NCBI RefSeq assembly: GCF_944324995.1
Contig: NZ_CALUYL010000001.1
Location: 1-64,000, forward strand
Source: an uncultured Mailhella sp.
GTDB taxonomy: Bacteria; Desulfobacterota; Desulfovibrionia; Desulfovibrionales; Desulfovibrionaceae
Reading direction: 5' to 3'
DNA length: 64,000 bases
Shown: one piece after another, positions 8,922 to 18,779 of the stretch
Layout of the letters: each line of letters begins with the position of its first letter
How positions within the stretch are numbered: the first letter of the stretch is position 1
Program-made: the position numbers and the translations under genes
Notes under the pieces: generated by a model
Database searches by the model: none
The model's input: the letters and a program-made list of their open reading frames with translations, nothing else
Told to the model about the DNA's origin: nothing

Positions 8922-8981
8922 AAACACTGCGGCCTGCCCGGATGACGGACAGGCCGTTCTGCTTACTTCAAGGAGAAGTAT

Positions 8982-10400
<1,419 letters not shown>

Positions 10401-10408
10401 GACATCCC

Positions 10409-12499
10409 ATGATGGAGCGTCCCGCCCCTTCCGCCATTCCCGCGACTCCCGGCGTCTATATTTACAAGGACGCCGGGGGCCGCATCATTTATGTGGGCAA
10501 GGCCCGCAATCTGCGCCGGCGCGTGCTCTCCTACTTCCGCCCCGCCGATCAGCTCACGGCCAAGACCGCAGCCATGATCGGCCGCGCGGCGGGCATCGAA
10601 TTTCTCACCACCACCACGGAAAAAGAGGCCCTTCTGCTCGAAGCCAGCCTCATCAAGAAGCATCGCCCGCACTACAACATCTGCCTGCGCGACGACAAGC
10701 AGTACGTCATGTTCCGGCTCTCGGAAAAGGATCCCTTTCCGCGGCTGGAAATCGTGCGGCGCATGAAGCGGCGCGACGGCGCGCGCTATTTCGGCCCGTT
10801 CACTTCGGGACTCGCCGCCAGAGAAACCTGGAAGACCATCCATCGCATTTTTCCCCTGCGCCGCTGTTCCGACAGGGCCATGAAGAACAGGGAAACGCCC
10901 TGTCTCTACCATCACATTCATCTGTGCGCGGCCCCCTGCACCGGAGAAATTTCCGCCGAGGCCTACGCCGACATGACCCGCCGCGTGACGCTGCTGCTCT
11001 CCGGCAAGTCCACGGAACTCATCGACATGCTGCGCAGCGCCATGGAAAAGGCCTCCGACGATCTGGACTTTGAACGCGCGGCTTCCCTGCGCGATCAGAT
11101 TCGCGCCATCGAAAAGACCATCGAAAAGCAGGCCATCGTGCTCCAGAGCGGCGGCGACATGGACGTGCTCGGTCTGGTGAGCCTGCCCGACGGACTGGCG
11201 CTCGGCATCGTGTTCGTGCGGCACGGCCTCGTGCAGGACCGCAGCGCCTTCTTCTGGCCGGGCCTCGGTCTGGAAGACGCCTCGGAACTGCTGTGGAGCT
11301 TTCTTGTGCAGTTCTATCACGCCGGGCGCTCCATTCCTCCGCGCATCATTCTGCCGTATCTGCCGTGGGAGGAAGGCCCGTCGGGTTCGGCCCTCACCGT
11401 GGATTCCCAGAGCGCGCTCGTGGCTCCCCATGCTTCGGCGAACATGGGCTCTCCGTTTCTTGCAGGCGGCGGCGTCACGCCCTGCTTCTGCGGCGAAGAC
11501 ACGCTCTCCGCGCCCGCGCAGAACGAAACCGAAACGAAGCGCGCGCCCGGCCTCATTGAACAGGCCGCCGCCCTGCTTGCGGAACAGGACAGACAAAGCG
11601 CCGCGCCCGCGCCCGACGAAGACGACGAAAACGGCCGCCAGACCATGGAAGACGTGCTCGCCGAACTTCGCGGCGGCCCGGTGCGTCTTGCCGTGCCGAG
11701 GAACGAAGAGGAACGGCATCTTCTGGACATGGCCCGCAGCAACGCGCGCGAATCCGCCAAAAACCGCAAGGACGATTCCCTGGCGGACAAGCTCGCCGCG
11801 GCCTTCCGCTTCGACAGGCCCGTCGTGCGCGTGGAATGCGCCGACGTGTCCCACACCGGCGGCGAATCCACCAAGGTGGGCGCGGTCGTGTACGAAGACG
11901 GCCGTCCGCTCAAGGACGACTACCGGGTATGGAACATCGAGGGAGCCGGAGGCGACGACTACGCCGCGCTCTCCATGTGGGCGAAAAAGCGTCTGGAACA
12001 CGGCGAGCCCTGGCCCGATCTTCTGCTCATCGACGGCGGACGCGGACAGCTGGCCGCCGTGCACAAGATTCTCAGCGACGAACTTGCGGAAGAGGACGGA
12101 CGTCTTCCCTTCCTCGTGGCGGGCATTGCCAAGGCCAGGGACGAACGCGGTCACGCCGACCGCCGCGCGGGCAACGTGGCCGACCGCATCTTCGTGCCCG
12201 GCCGCAGCAATCCCCTGCCGCTCCGGGAAGGCTGCCCCGAACTGCTCTTTCTGCAGGTGGTGCGCGACGCGGCGCACGACTTTTCCATCGGACGGCATCG
12301 GCAGGCCCGAGCCCGGCAGGCCTTCAGCGGCGAGCTTCAGCAGCTGCCCGGCATCGGCAGGGAAACGGCGCGCCTGCTGTGGGAGCACTTCGACTCCGTG
12401 GCCGACATGAAGGCCGCCACCGAAGCCCGACTCATGGAACTGCCCGGCATAGGAAAAAAGAAGGCCGAAGCCATCCGAAGCGCGCTGCAAAAGCTGTAG
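10409..12499 (+). CDS. uvrC: excinuclease ABC subunit C
   Basis: UvrC makes the dual incisions of nucleotide excision repair. The GIY-YIG nuclease motif (PGVYIYKDAGGRIIYVGKA) lies at residues 14-32. A UvrB-binding UVR segment (DDLDFERAASLRDQIRAIE) follows near 215, then the RNase H-like C-nuclease (ADVSHTGGESTKVG; LLIDGGRGQL) and two helix-hairpin-helix motifs (LPGIGRETARLL, LPGIGKKKAEAI). At 696 aa it exceeds the usual length of about 610. The excess is a low-complexity, Ala/Glu/Pro-rich segment at about residues 322-412, between the linker and the C-nuclease. Start codon: ATG at 10409, with weak ribosome site. Confidence 0.97.
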   Translation: MMERPAPSAIPATPGVYIYKDAGGRIIYVGKARNLRRRVLSYFRPADQLTAKTAAMIGRAAGIEFLTTTTEKEALLLEASLIKKHRPHYNICLRDDKQYVMFRLSEKDPFPRLEIVRRMKRRDGARYFGPFTSGLAARETWKTIHRIFPLRRCSDRAMKNRETPCLYHHIHLCAAPCTGEISAEAYADMTRRVTLLLSGKSTELIDMLRSAMEKASDDLDFERAASLRDQIRAIEKTIEKQAIVLQSGGDMDVLGLVSLPDGLALGIVFVRHGLVQDRSAFFWPGLGLEDASELLWSFLVQFYHAGRSIPPRIILPYLPWEEGPSGSALTVDSQSALVAPHASANMGSPFLAGGGVTPCFCGEDTLSAPAQNETETKRAPGLIEQAAALLAEQDRQSAAPAPDEDDENGRQTMEDVLAELRGGPVRLAVPRNEEERHLLDMARSNARESAKNRKDDSLADKLAAAFRFDRPVVRVECADVSHTGGESTKVGAVVYEDGRPLKDDYRVWNIEGAGGDDYAALSMWAKKRLEHGEPWPDLLLIDGGRGQLAAVHKILSDELAEEDGRLPFLVAGIAKARDERGHADRRAGNVADRIFVPGRSNPLPLREGCPELLFLQVVRDAAHDFSIGRHRQARARQAFSGELQQLPGIGRETARLLWEHFDSVADMKAATEARLMELPGIGKKKAEAIRSALQKL

Positions 12500-12797
12500 C
12501 CCCCCGGAACTTCGCGGCCCGGGCGTTCTTTTCCCGACGCCGCTCCGGCAAACGCCGCGTCGGCCCCTGCGCCAACTCTCCAAACCTCGACTCGCCCCTG
12601 CCTCCGGCAGTGCAGGCAAGACGCTTTTGCCGCGTGCATGACGTCCGGTCGCCCCTGCGCCCTGCATCCCAAAAGAGGCCGGCCCGCCTCCGGCAAGGCG
12701 GCCGTCCGCACGGCCCACACCGGAAGCGCGGCGTGCCACGCCCTGCACGATCAACGCGCGCCCGCGCCGGGCACTTTGCTCCGACGCTATTCCGCAC

Positions 12798-12831
12798 AAA
12801 AAACGCCGCCCCTGTTGACAGAGCGGCGCTA
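12798..12831 (-). terminator. hairpin with minus-strand T run
   Basis: The minus strand reads GCGCCGCTC, loop, AGGGGCGGCG, then TTTTTT. No minus-strand gene lies immediately upstream of it. The stem overlaps the -35 of the plus-strand promoter, so it may block antisense transcription, end uvrC transcripts imperfectly, or act as an operator. Confidence 0.4.
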
Positions 12832-12843
12832 TCTTTCTAGAAC
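12815..12843 (+). promoter_or_regulatory. sigma70-like promoter for EamA transporter
   Basis: TTGACA at 12815-12820, exactly 17 bp spacer, TAGAAC at 12838-12843; about 113 bp before the ATG. Confidence 0.5.
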
Positions 12844-12955
12844 TGAGCATGAGTCGCGCATCGACACGCCGCATCCTTTCCGGCGCGCCGTCGCTTTCCG
12901 ATCCCCTTGCCGCGGAACGTCGGCCGCGGTTTTCAACGTCCGACACGGAGGCCCC

Positions 12956-13840
12956 ATGGGATTTCTGCTCGCTCTTATTTCTTCCGCCGCCTTCGGTCTC
13001 ATTCCGCTCTTCAGCCTGCCCCTTTTGCGCGACGGCATGTCGGCCGAATGCGTGCTCTTCTACCGCTTCCTCTTCGGCGCGCTGGCGCTTTTCCCCGTTC
13101 CCGTGCTCCGGCACGCCCGCCTCGCCGCCCCGCCGCGCGAACTTGCGCGCCTCGCCGTGTTCAGCATCATGTACGCCCTCGCCGCCCTGCTCATGTTCCA
13201 GGGCTTTCACTACCTGCCGAGCGGCGTAGCCTCCACGCTCCAGTTTCTCTATCCGCTCATGGTCATGATCATCATGATCCTCTTCTTTCACGAAAAGCCT
13301 TCCCTCATCACGGCGTGCTCCGTGCTGCTCGCCATTCTCGGCGTCTTTCTCCTGAGCGGTGGCGAAGGCGAAGGCTCCGTCAGTCCCAAAGGCATCGTTC
13401 TGCTCCTCGTTTCCGCGCTGTGCAACGCCGTGTACATCTGCGGCCTGCACGTTGCCCGCATCCGCAGCATCTCAGGCCTCAGCATCACCTTCTGGGTGCT
13501 CTTCTTCGGCATGCTGGCCTCCCTCACCAACGCGCTGGCTTCCGGCACCTTCCAGTGGCTGCATTCCTGGCAGGAACTCTGCCTCGCCGTGCTCCTCGCC
13601 GTGGTCACCGCGGCCATTTCCAACCTCACACTGGTGCTGGCCATCCAGCGCATCGGCTCCACCATGGCGTCCATACTCGGCGTCATGGAGCCTCTCACCG
13701 CCGTCACCGTGGGCATCTTCGTCTTCGGCGAACCCGCCACCCCGGGCGTGTTCGCCGGCGTGGCCGTCATCTGCGCGGCGGTGCTTCTCGTCATGGCCGG
13801 GCCGCAGCTTCTCGCCCGTCTGCGTCCCGGACGCGCCTGA
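12956..13840 (+). CDS. DMT-family (EamA) transporter
   Basis: A 294-aa inner-membrane protein with about ten hydrophobic segments arranged as two EamA repeats. The first repeat ends near LMVMIIMILFFHEKP; the second holds GSTMASILGVMEPLTAV and IFVFGEP, a typical second-repeat ending. Drug/metabolite transporters of this type export amino acids, purines or other small metabolites; the substrate cannot be told from sequence. The ATG at 12956 gives a proper first membrane helix; upstream in-frame sequence is not protein-like. Confidence 0.9.
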   Translation: MGFLLALISSAAFGLIPLFSLPLLRDGMSAECVLFYRFLFGALALFPVPVLRHARLAAPPRELARLAVFSIMYALAALLMFQGFHYLPSGVASTLQFLYPLMVMIIMILFFHEKPSLITACSVLLAILGVFLLSGGEGEGSVSPKGIVLLLVSALCNAVYICGLHVARIRSISGLSITFWVLFFGMLASLTNALASGTFQWLHSWQELCLAVLLAVVTAAISNLTLVLAIQRIGSTMASILGVMEPLTAVTVGIFVFGEPATPGVFAGVAVICAAVLLVMAGPQLLARLRPGRA

Positions 13841-14273
13841 CTCCCGTTTTCCCCGGCGGTTCAGCGTCACAGCAATATCCCACCCCGGCCTTTCTTTCCA
13901 AATCTTGCAAAAGGCGCGCCGCATCCGCCCCTTTCTGCAACATAACGCCTCAAAACGCGTCCGGCGGTCCCTTTTTTCGTCCGTTGCGAGCGCCATCGGC
14001 AGACAACGAACGCGCATTTCCGCTCCTGAACCGCACAACAAGCGTCCTCCGAACGGCGTCAGGCGCATGCAACGTCATGCAAAAGCCCTGCGGCGCAATG
14101 CATCACGGCCTTCTGCACCTTCATCGGCAAGAACGCCGTCATCTTTCCTGACGGCAATATTTCGCGAAACAGTTTGAAACGTGACAAAAAACAATGCGTT
14201 CCCTATACACTGAACTTGTGGACCACATGCCGACAACAACTTCTCTTCACATTCTCTTCAAAAGGAACACATC
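13841..14273. other. intergenic region with promoter of periplasmic protein
   Basis: About 430 bp. A candidate promoter lies at its right end (14181-14209). The rest shows nothing I can support. Confidence 0.5.
14181..14209 (+). promoter_or_regulatory. promoter of Spy/ZraP-like gene
   Basis: GTGACA at 14181-14186, 17-bp spacer, TATACA at 14204-14209; 65 bp before the ATG. Nothing in the sequence identifies the inducer. Confidence 0.5.
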
Positions 14274-14759
14274 ATGACCAGAAAGACCATCGCCGCTTCT
14301 CTCGCCGCCGTTATCTTTGCCGCCAGCCTTCCCGCCGCCGCCATGGCCCGTCCCGACTTCCACGGAAGATACCGCGACTGCCCGGCCCTCGCCGACTGCC
14401 CGGCCCAGACCCAGCTCACCGCCGATCAGAAGGCCCAGCTCGACAAGTTCCACGAAGAACACTACAAGGCCGTCACTCCCCTGCGCGACAGCCTCAGAGA
14501 AAAATACATGACCCTGAACGCCCTGTCCGGCAATCCCAACGCCAGTCCCGACGAAATCCGTCAGCTCACGGCCGACATCACCAAGCTCAGAACGCAGATC
14601 CGCACCGTGAACGACGACTTCTCCGCCAAGCTCGTCAAGGCCGGACTCCCCTGCCCGCGCAACGGTCGTCACGACGGCTACGGCATGGGCTACGGACACC
14701 GCGGTTACGGTCACGACGGCTACGGTCACGGCATGGGCCGCGGCGACTGCCTGCGCTAG
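14274..14759 (+). CDS. periplasmic Spy/CpxP/ZraP-like protein
   Basis: 161 aa with a Sec signal peptide (MTRKTIAASLAAVIFAASLP, cleavage near AMA/RP). A helical core follows (LTADQKAQLDKFHEEHYKAV, then REKYMTLNAL and DEIRQLTADITKLRTQI), the pattern of periplasmic metal-stress chaperones. The C-terminus is a Gly/Tyr/His-rich tail with repeated HDGYG and GYGH units, plausible for metal binding. Cysteines occur near each end (CPALADC; CLR at the terminus). Single gene with its own promoter and terminator. Family assignment is good; a zinc or copper role is inference. Confidence 0.82.
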   Translation: MTRKTIAASLAAVIFAASLPAAAMARPDFHGRYRDCPALADCPAQTQLTADQKAQLDKFHEEHYKAVTPLRDSLREKYMTLNALSGNPNASPDEIRQLTADITKLRTQIRTVNDDFSAKLVKAGLPCPRNGRHDGYGMGYGHRGYGHDGYGHGMGRGDCLR

Positions 14760-14838
14760 CCCCGTGCGGGGAATCCGCCTCCTCCTCGCGGATCGCCTTC
14801 CCCGCCGTTTCCCTGCATCGACGCCGCACTCCTGAGAA

Positions 14839-14884
14839 AAAAGGCCGACGGACATTCCCCCCTGTCCGTCGGCCTTTCTTTTAA
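14839..14884 (+). terminator. rho-independent terminator
   Basis: AAAGGCCGACGGACA, loop TTCCCCCC, TGTCCGTCGGCCTTT, then CTTTT. A perfect 15-bp stem, about 80 bp after the Spy/ZraP-like gene; the A run on its left could also serve the opposite strand. Confidence 0.85.
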
Positions 14885-15007
14885 ACATCCGCGCTGCGGA
14901 CTCTCCATCCGCAAGAACATTCTTTCGCCACGATAAAACGCCGCGCCGAACGTCGAAACATTCCCGGAGTGAATCAAAAACACGTCGCGGCCCTTTGCCG
15001 CGGCACG

Positions 15008-15688
15008 TCAGTCGTTCCGACGCTGTTCCTTGAGCGCGTTCAGTCCGCCAAGCGCGTAGCAGGTCATGCTCTCCACCACGCTCTCCGGTTTCTCCATGAA
15101 TTGCGGCAGCAAAATCGACTGTACTTTTTCGGGAAAAAGCACAAGAAACATGCACGGAAAAAGCAGCATGGCCGAAGCGTGCGCAGCCTGTTCCGAACCG
15201 GGCTCAAAGCCCGTAATCTCGCACACGAGGCTGCGCACCACGCTCAACTTGGGCAGCACGCTCTCCACCAGCGGCGCAGGCAGATGCGACGACGGCGAAG
15301 CCACCTCGCGCAAAAGCACGGGAAGCCCCCAAAGCTCCGGGGCCTTCAGCGCGGCACGCACAAAAAGTTCAAGAAAGGCGCGCAGCTTGGCTTCCGAATC
15401 GGCGCCGGAATCCATGACGGCGTTGAGCTCCTCCAGACTGACGAGCTGCCGATGTGCTTCCACCAGCACCTCTTCGTACAGCGCTTCCTTGCCGCCGAAA
15501 TAGTAATTGACCGCCGCGCCGTTCACCCCGGCCCTTTGGCAGATCTCCCGGGTGGTCGCCCTGGCGTAGCCGAGCTCGGCAAACACGCGCCCCGCAGCCT
15601 CAAGCACCCCCCCCCGGGTGGAAAGGCCGTCTCTGCGCGGCGCGCTCCGCCTGCGCGGAACGTATGCGTATGCCTGCTCATGTTCCAT
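15008..15688 (-). CDS. TetR/AcrR regulator with CecR-type C-terminus
   Basis: 226 aa from ATG 15688. The N-terminal TetR helix-turn-helix reads TTREICQRAGVNGAAVNYYF, with the GGKEALYEEVL extension typical of the YbiH/CecR (DUF1956) branch. It is divergent from a membrane-fusion protein, double ATPase and two permease genes. In E. coli CecR controls ybhGFSR, the same gene set. It most likely represses the export operon and itself from the shared 138-bp region. A TTG at 15706 would add six residues; the ATG is preferred. Confidence 0.9.
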   Translation of the reverse strand: MEHEQAYAYVPRRRSAPRRDGLSTRGGVLEAAGRVFAELGYARATTREICQRAGVNGAAVNYYFGGKEALYEEVLVEAHRQLVSLEELNAVMDSGADSEAKLRAFLELFVRAALKAPELWGLPVLLREVASPSSHLPAPLVESVLPKLSVVRSLVCEITGFEPGSEQAAHASAMLLFPCMFLVLFPEKVQSILLPQFMEKPESVVESMTCYALGGLNALKEQRRND

Positions 15689-15718
15689 GAAAAAACGGTA
15701 CGGCAAAATATTTCAAAC

Positions 15719-15755
15719 GTCAAATTCAAACATGAAATTGAACTTTATATTTGAC
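15719..15755. promoter_or_regulatory. nested dyad operator, TetR/export operon
   Basis: GTCAAAT (15719-15725) and ATTTGAC (15749-15755) form an outer inverted repeat. TTCAA (15725-15729) and TTGAA (15738-15742) form an inner one. The right outer arm overlaps the -35 hexamer of the export operon promoter. Assignment to the adjacent TetR protein is inferred from position. Confidence 0.6.
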
Positions 15756-15779
15756 TTTTTCACGCAAGGTTTCTACCCT
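15751..15779 (+). promoter_or_regulatory. promoter of export operon
   Basis: TTGACT at 15751-15756, 17-bp spacer, TACCCT at 15774-15779; about 50 bp before the ATG of the membrane-fusion gene. Confidence 0.5.
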
Positions 15780-15826
15780 GAAAAAAGAGAAAACCTTTCC
15801 TGCCCTGAGCATAAAAGAGGGCTGAA

Positions 15827-16831
15827 ATGAAAAAGATTATCCTCATTCTTGCCGCGATGGCGCTCCTTGTCGGCGGCTGGCTGTTCTGGCGTTTTTTGCC
15901 CTCCGACGAATCGCCGGACACGCTGAAGCTCTACGGCAATGTGGACATCCGGCAGGTGTCGCTGGCCTTTGAACAGGGCGGACGCGTCACGGAACTTTTT
16001 GCCGAGGAAGGCGACCGCGTGACGCGCGGTCAGCTGCTCGCCCGGGTGGACGTCACCGGGCTCAGGCTCGAAGCGGACAAGCTGCGCGCGGACATTGCGG
16101 CTCAGGAACAGAACCTGCTCAAGATGAAGAACGGCAACCGGCCGGAGGAAATCGCCCGGGCGGAAGCCGCGCTGCGCACGGCCGAGGCCTCTCTTGAACA
16201 GGCGAAGCGCAACGACGCGCGCATGGCCAGCCTGCGCCGCGGCAATTCCGTGAGCGCGCAGGAGCGGGAAAACGCCCAGACCTCGCTTCGCGTGGCGCAG
16301 GGGCAGCGCGACGAGGCGGCCCACACGCTCGCGCTTCTGCGCGAGGGCTATCGCGACGAAGACATCGCCATGGCGGCGGCGCAGCTTTCCTCCGCCAGAG
16401 CGGCGCTCGCCGTCATGCAGCACAACATTGAACTCGGCGAGCTCTTCTCGCCCACGGATGCGGTGGTCAGCTCCCGCCTGCTGGAACCCGGCGACATGGC
16501 CTCTTCGGCCACGCCCGTGTTTCTGCTTTCCCTCACCTCGCCCAAGTGGGTGCGCGCCTACGTGACGGAGCCGCAGCTCGGGCGCATTCGTCAGGGCATG
16601 AAGGCCGACATTCTCACCGATTCCTTCCCCGAAGCCGTGCCCGGCCGGGTGGGCTACATTTCGCCCACGGCGGAATTCACGCCGAAAAGCGTGCAGACCG
16701 AAGACCTGCGCACCTCGCTGCTCTACGAAGTGCGCATCGTGGCCGACGATGCCGACGACCGCCTGCGTCTCGGCATGCCCGTGAGCGTTGTCGTTCATGA
16801 AGATGCGGCGGGAGTCCGCCATGACGACTGA
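15827..16831 (+). CDS. HlyD/YbhG-like membrane fusion protein
   Basis: 334 aa. An N-terminal membrane anchor (IILILAAMALLVGGWLFWRF) precedes a biotinyl-lipoyl-like half (YGNVDIRQVSLAFEQGGRV), a long coiled coil (about residues 80-200) and the second half (GELFSPTDAVVSSRLLEPGD). It would form the periplasmic adaptor between the ABC transporter and an outer-membrane channel. It overlaps the ATPase gene by 11 nt, the first of four coupled genes matching YbhG-F-S-R order. Confidence 0.93.
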   Translation: MKKIILILAAMALLVGGWLFWRFLPSDESPDTLKLYGNVDIRQVSLAFEQGGRVTELFAEEGDRVTRGQLLARVDVTGLRLEADKLRADIAAQEQNLLKMKNGNRPEEIARAEAALRTAEASLEQAKRNDARMASLRRGNSVSAQERENAQTSLRVAQGQRDEAAHTLALLREGYRDEDIAMAAAQLSSARAALAVMQHNIELGELFSPTDAVVSSRLLEPGDMASSATPVFLLSLTSPKWVRAYVTEPQLGRIRQGMKADILTDSFPEAVPGRVGYISPTAEFTPKSVQTEDLRTSLLYEVRIVADDADDRLRLGMPVSVVVHEDAAGVRHDD

Positions 16832-18779
16832 CGACGGAACACGCCTTTATCCGCGCACGCCCGGCGGCGGCATCGTGGTCAGCGCCCGCGCGCTCGGCAA
16901 GACGTTTGCGGGAAAGAACGCGACCGTCACCGCGCTTGCCTCGCTTGATCTGGACGTGCCCGCCGGAGCCATGACGGCCTTCGTGGGGCCGGACGGCGCA
17001 GGCAAGACCACCTTTCTGCGCATGATATGCGGCCTGCTTGCGCCTTCGAGCGGCACGCTCTCCGTGCTCGGCCGCGACGCCGCAAGGCAGAGTGCGGACA
17101 TTCAGAGCCGCATCAGCTACATGCCGCAGAAGTTCGGTCTGTACGAAGACCTGAGCGTGATGGAAAACCTGAACCTCTACGCCGACCTGCACGGCGTGTC
17201 CGCCGAGGCGCGGAAAACGCGCTTTTGCCGCCTGCTGGACATGACCGATCTTGCCCGATTCACGGCGCGCCCCGCGGGCAAGCTCTCCGGCGGCATGAAA
17301 CAGAAGCTCGCCCTGGCCTGCACGCTGGTGCGCTCGCCGGAGCTGCTGCTGCTCGACGAACCTTCCGTGGGCGTGGATCCGCTTTCCCGGCGGGAGCTGT
17401 GGGCCATCATTGCCGGCATGGTGAAGGAGGAGAGGCTCTCCGTCATCGTGAGCACGGCCTACATGGACGAGGCCGAGCGCTGCGATCACGTGGTGGTGCT
17501 GCACGAAGGCCGGCTGCTGGCCCAGGGCACGCCGGAAGAACTGCGCCGACTGACCGCCGGGTTCTGCTTCTCCTCCGACGTTCCGCACGGCGTGAAGGCG
17601 CGCCGACTGCAGGCCTGGCTGCTCGATCAGCCCTCGCTCGTCATGGACGCCGTGCCCGAAGGCAGCCGCGTGCGCTTCGTGCTCGCGCCCGAATGCGGCA
17701 AAAACGGCATTCCGGAAGCGCTGCTTGCGCCTTCCGAAGGCGTGCTTCGCCTTCGCCCCGAAGACTGCCGACCCGTTGCACCCCGCCTCGAAGACAGCTT
17801 CATGTTTCTGCTCCGGCACAGGGACAATCCTGCGCCCGACTCCTCTTCCGACGCTGCCGTCGGCTTGCTCGAGACCGAAGCCGGAGCCCCCGGCACGGAT
17901 TCCGGAACACCTGAACCGGATGCCGGAGCAGGCCGACCGGAAGCCGAGGCAACGTCGCGCTCCTCCGGGGCAACGGTTTCTCCCAACAGCGACGCCTCGC
18001 CGGACAATCCGGCAAGCGACGACGAACCCGTCATTGAAGTGCGCGACCTGGTGCGCAAATTCGGCGACTTCACCGCCGTGGCCAGCACGTCCTTTTCGGT
18101 GCGACGCGGCGAGGTGTTCGGCCTGCTCGGGCCCAACGGCGCGGGCAAAACCACCACCTTCCGCATGCTCTGCGGTCTGCTGCCCGCCACCAGCGGCTAT
18201 CTGCGCGTGGCCGGAGAAAACCTGCGCAAGGCCGCCGCGCACGCCCGCACCCGCGTGGGCTACGTTTCCCAGAAATTTTCCCTGTACGGCAATCTTTCCG
18301 TGCTGGAAAACCTGCGTTTCTTCGGCGGCGTGTACGGGCTCGGCCCCTTTGCCCTGCGCAGGCGCATCCGCGAAGTGCTGGAAGAATTCGACCTTGCCGG
18401 GCACGAACACGATTTGAGCGGCGCCATGCCGGGCGGCTTCAAGCAGCGTCTTTCCATGGCCGTGGGCATGCTGCACAAGCCGGAAATCCTCTTTCTCGAC
18501 GAACCGACGAGCGGCATTGATCCGCTGGCCCGCCGCGTGTTCTGGCGGCGCATCACCACGCTGTCGGACGAAGGCACCACCATCATCATCACCACGCATT
18601 TCATGGAGGAAGCCGAATACTGCGACCGCATGCTCATTCAGGACGCCGGACGGGTGCTCGCCCTCGGCACGCCGGACGAAGTGCGCGCCCAGGGCGGCAA
18701 CGCCCCCACCATGGAAGAAGCCTTCATTCACATCGTGGAGCGCTCGCGGGCCGAACGCGCCGCAAAGGAGGGCGCATGA
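16821..18779 (+). CDS. fused double ABC ATPase (YbhF-like)
   Basis: 652 aa with two ABC nucleotide-binding domains. Domain 1 has Walker A GPDGAGKTT (56-64), signature LSGGMKQKLA and Walker B LLLLDEPSVGVDP. Domain 2 has GPNGAGKTT near 437, signature-region PGGFKQRLSMA and FLDEPTSGIDP. The linker (about 340-400) is a low-complexity Pro/Ser/Glu/Gly/Asp run that makes it longer than E. coli YbhF. ATG 16821 is chosen from a GGGAG site; the longer TTG frame starts inside the previous gene. It overlaps the next gene by 4 nt. Confidence 0.94.
   Translation: MTTDDGTRLYPRTPGGGIVVSARALGKTFAGKNATVTALASLDLDVPAGAMTAFVGPDGAGKTTFLRMICGLLAPSSGTLSVLGRDAARQSADIQSRISYMPQKFGLYEDLSVMENLNLYADLHGVSAEARKTRFCRLLDMTDLARFTARPAGKLSGGMKQKLALACTLVRSPELLLLDEPSVGVDPLSRRELWAIIAGMVKEERLSVIVSTAYMDEAERCDHVVVLHEGRLLAQGTPEELRRLTAGFCFSSDVPHGVKARRLQAWLLDQPSLVMDAVPEGSRVRFVLAPECGKNGIPEALLAPSEGVLRLRPEDCRPVAPRLEDSFMFLLRHRDNPAPDSSSDAAVGLLETEAGAPGTDSGTPEPDAGAGRPEAEATSRSSGATVSPNSDASPDNPASDDEPVIEVRDLVRKFGDFTAVASTSFSVRRGEVFGLLGPNGAGKTTTFRMLCGLLPATSGYLRVAGENLRKAAAHARTRVGYVSQKFSLYGNLSVLENLRFFGGVYGLGPFALRRRIREVLEEFDLAGHEHDLSGAMPGGFKQRLSMAVGMLHKPEILFLDEPTSGIDPLARRVFWRRITTLSDEGTTIIITTHFMEEAEYCDRMLIQDAGRVLALGTPDEVRAQGGNAPTMEEAFIHIVERSRAERAAKEGA

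Larger units (their letters stand above)
12500..12955. other. intergenic region uvrC / EamA transporter
   Basis: About 455 bp. It holds a hairpin with a minus-strand T run (12798-12831) and a candidate promoter (12815-12843) for the downstream transporter. No further ORF with support. Confidence 0.55.
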
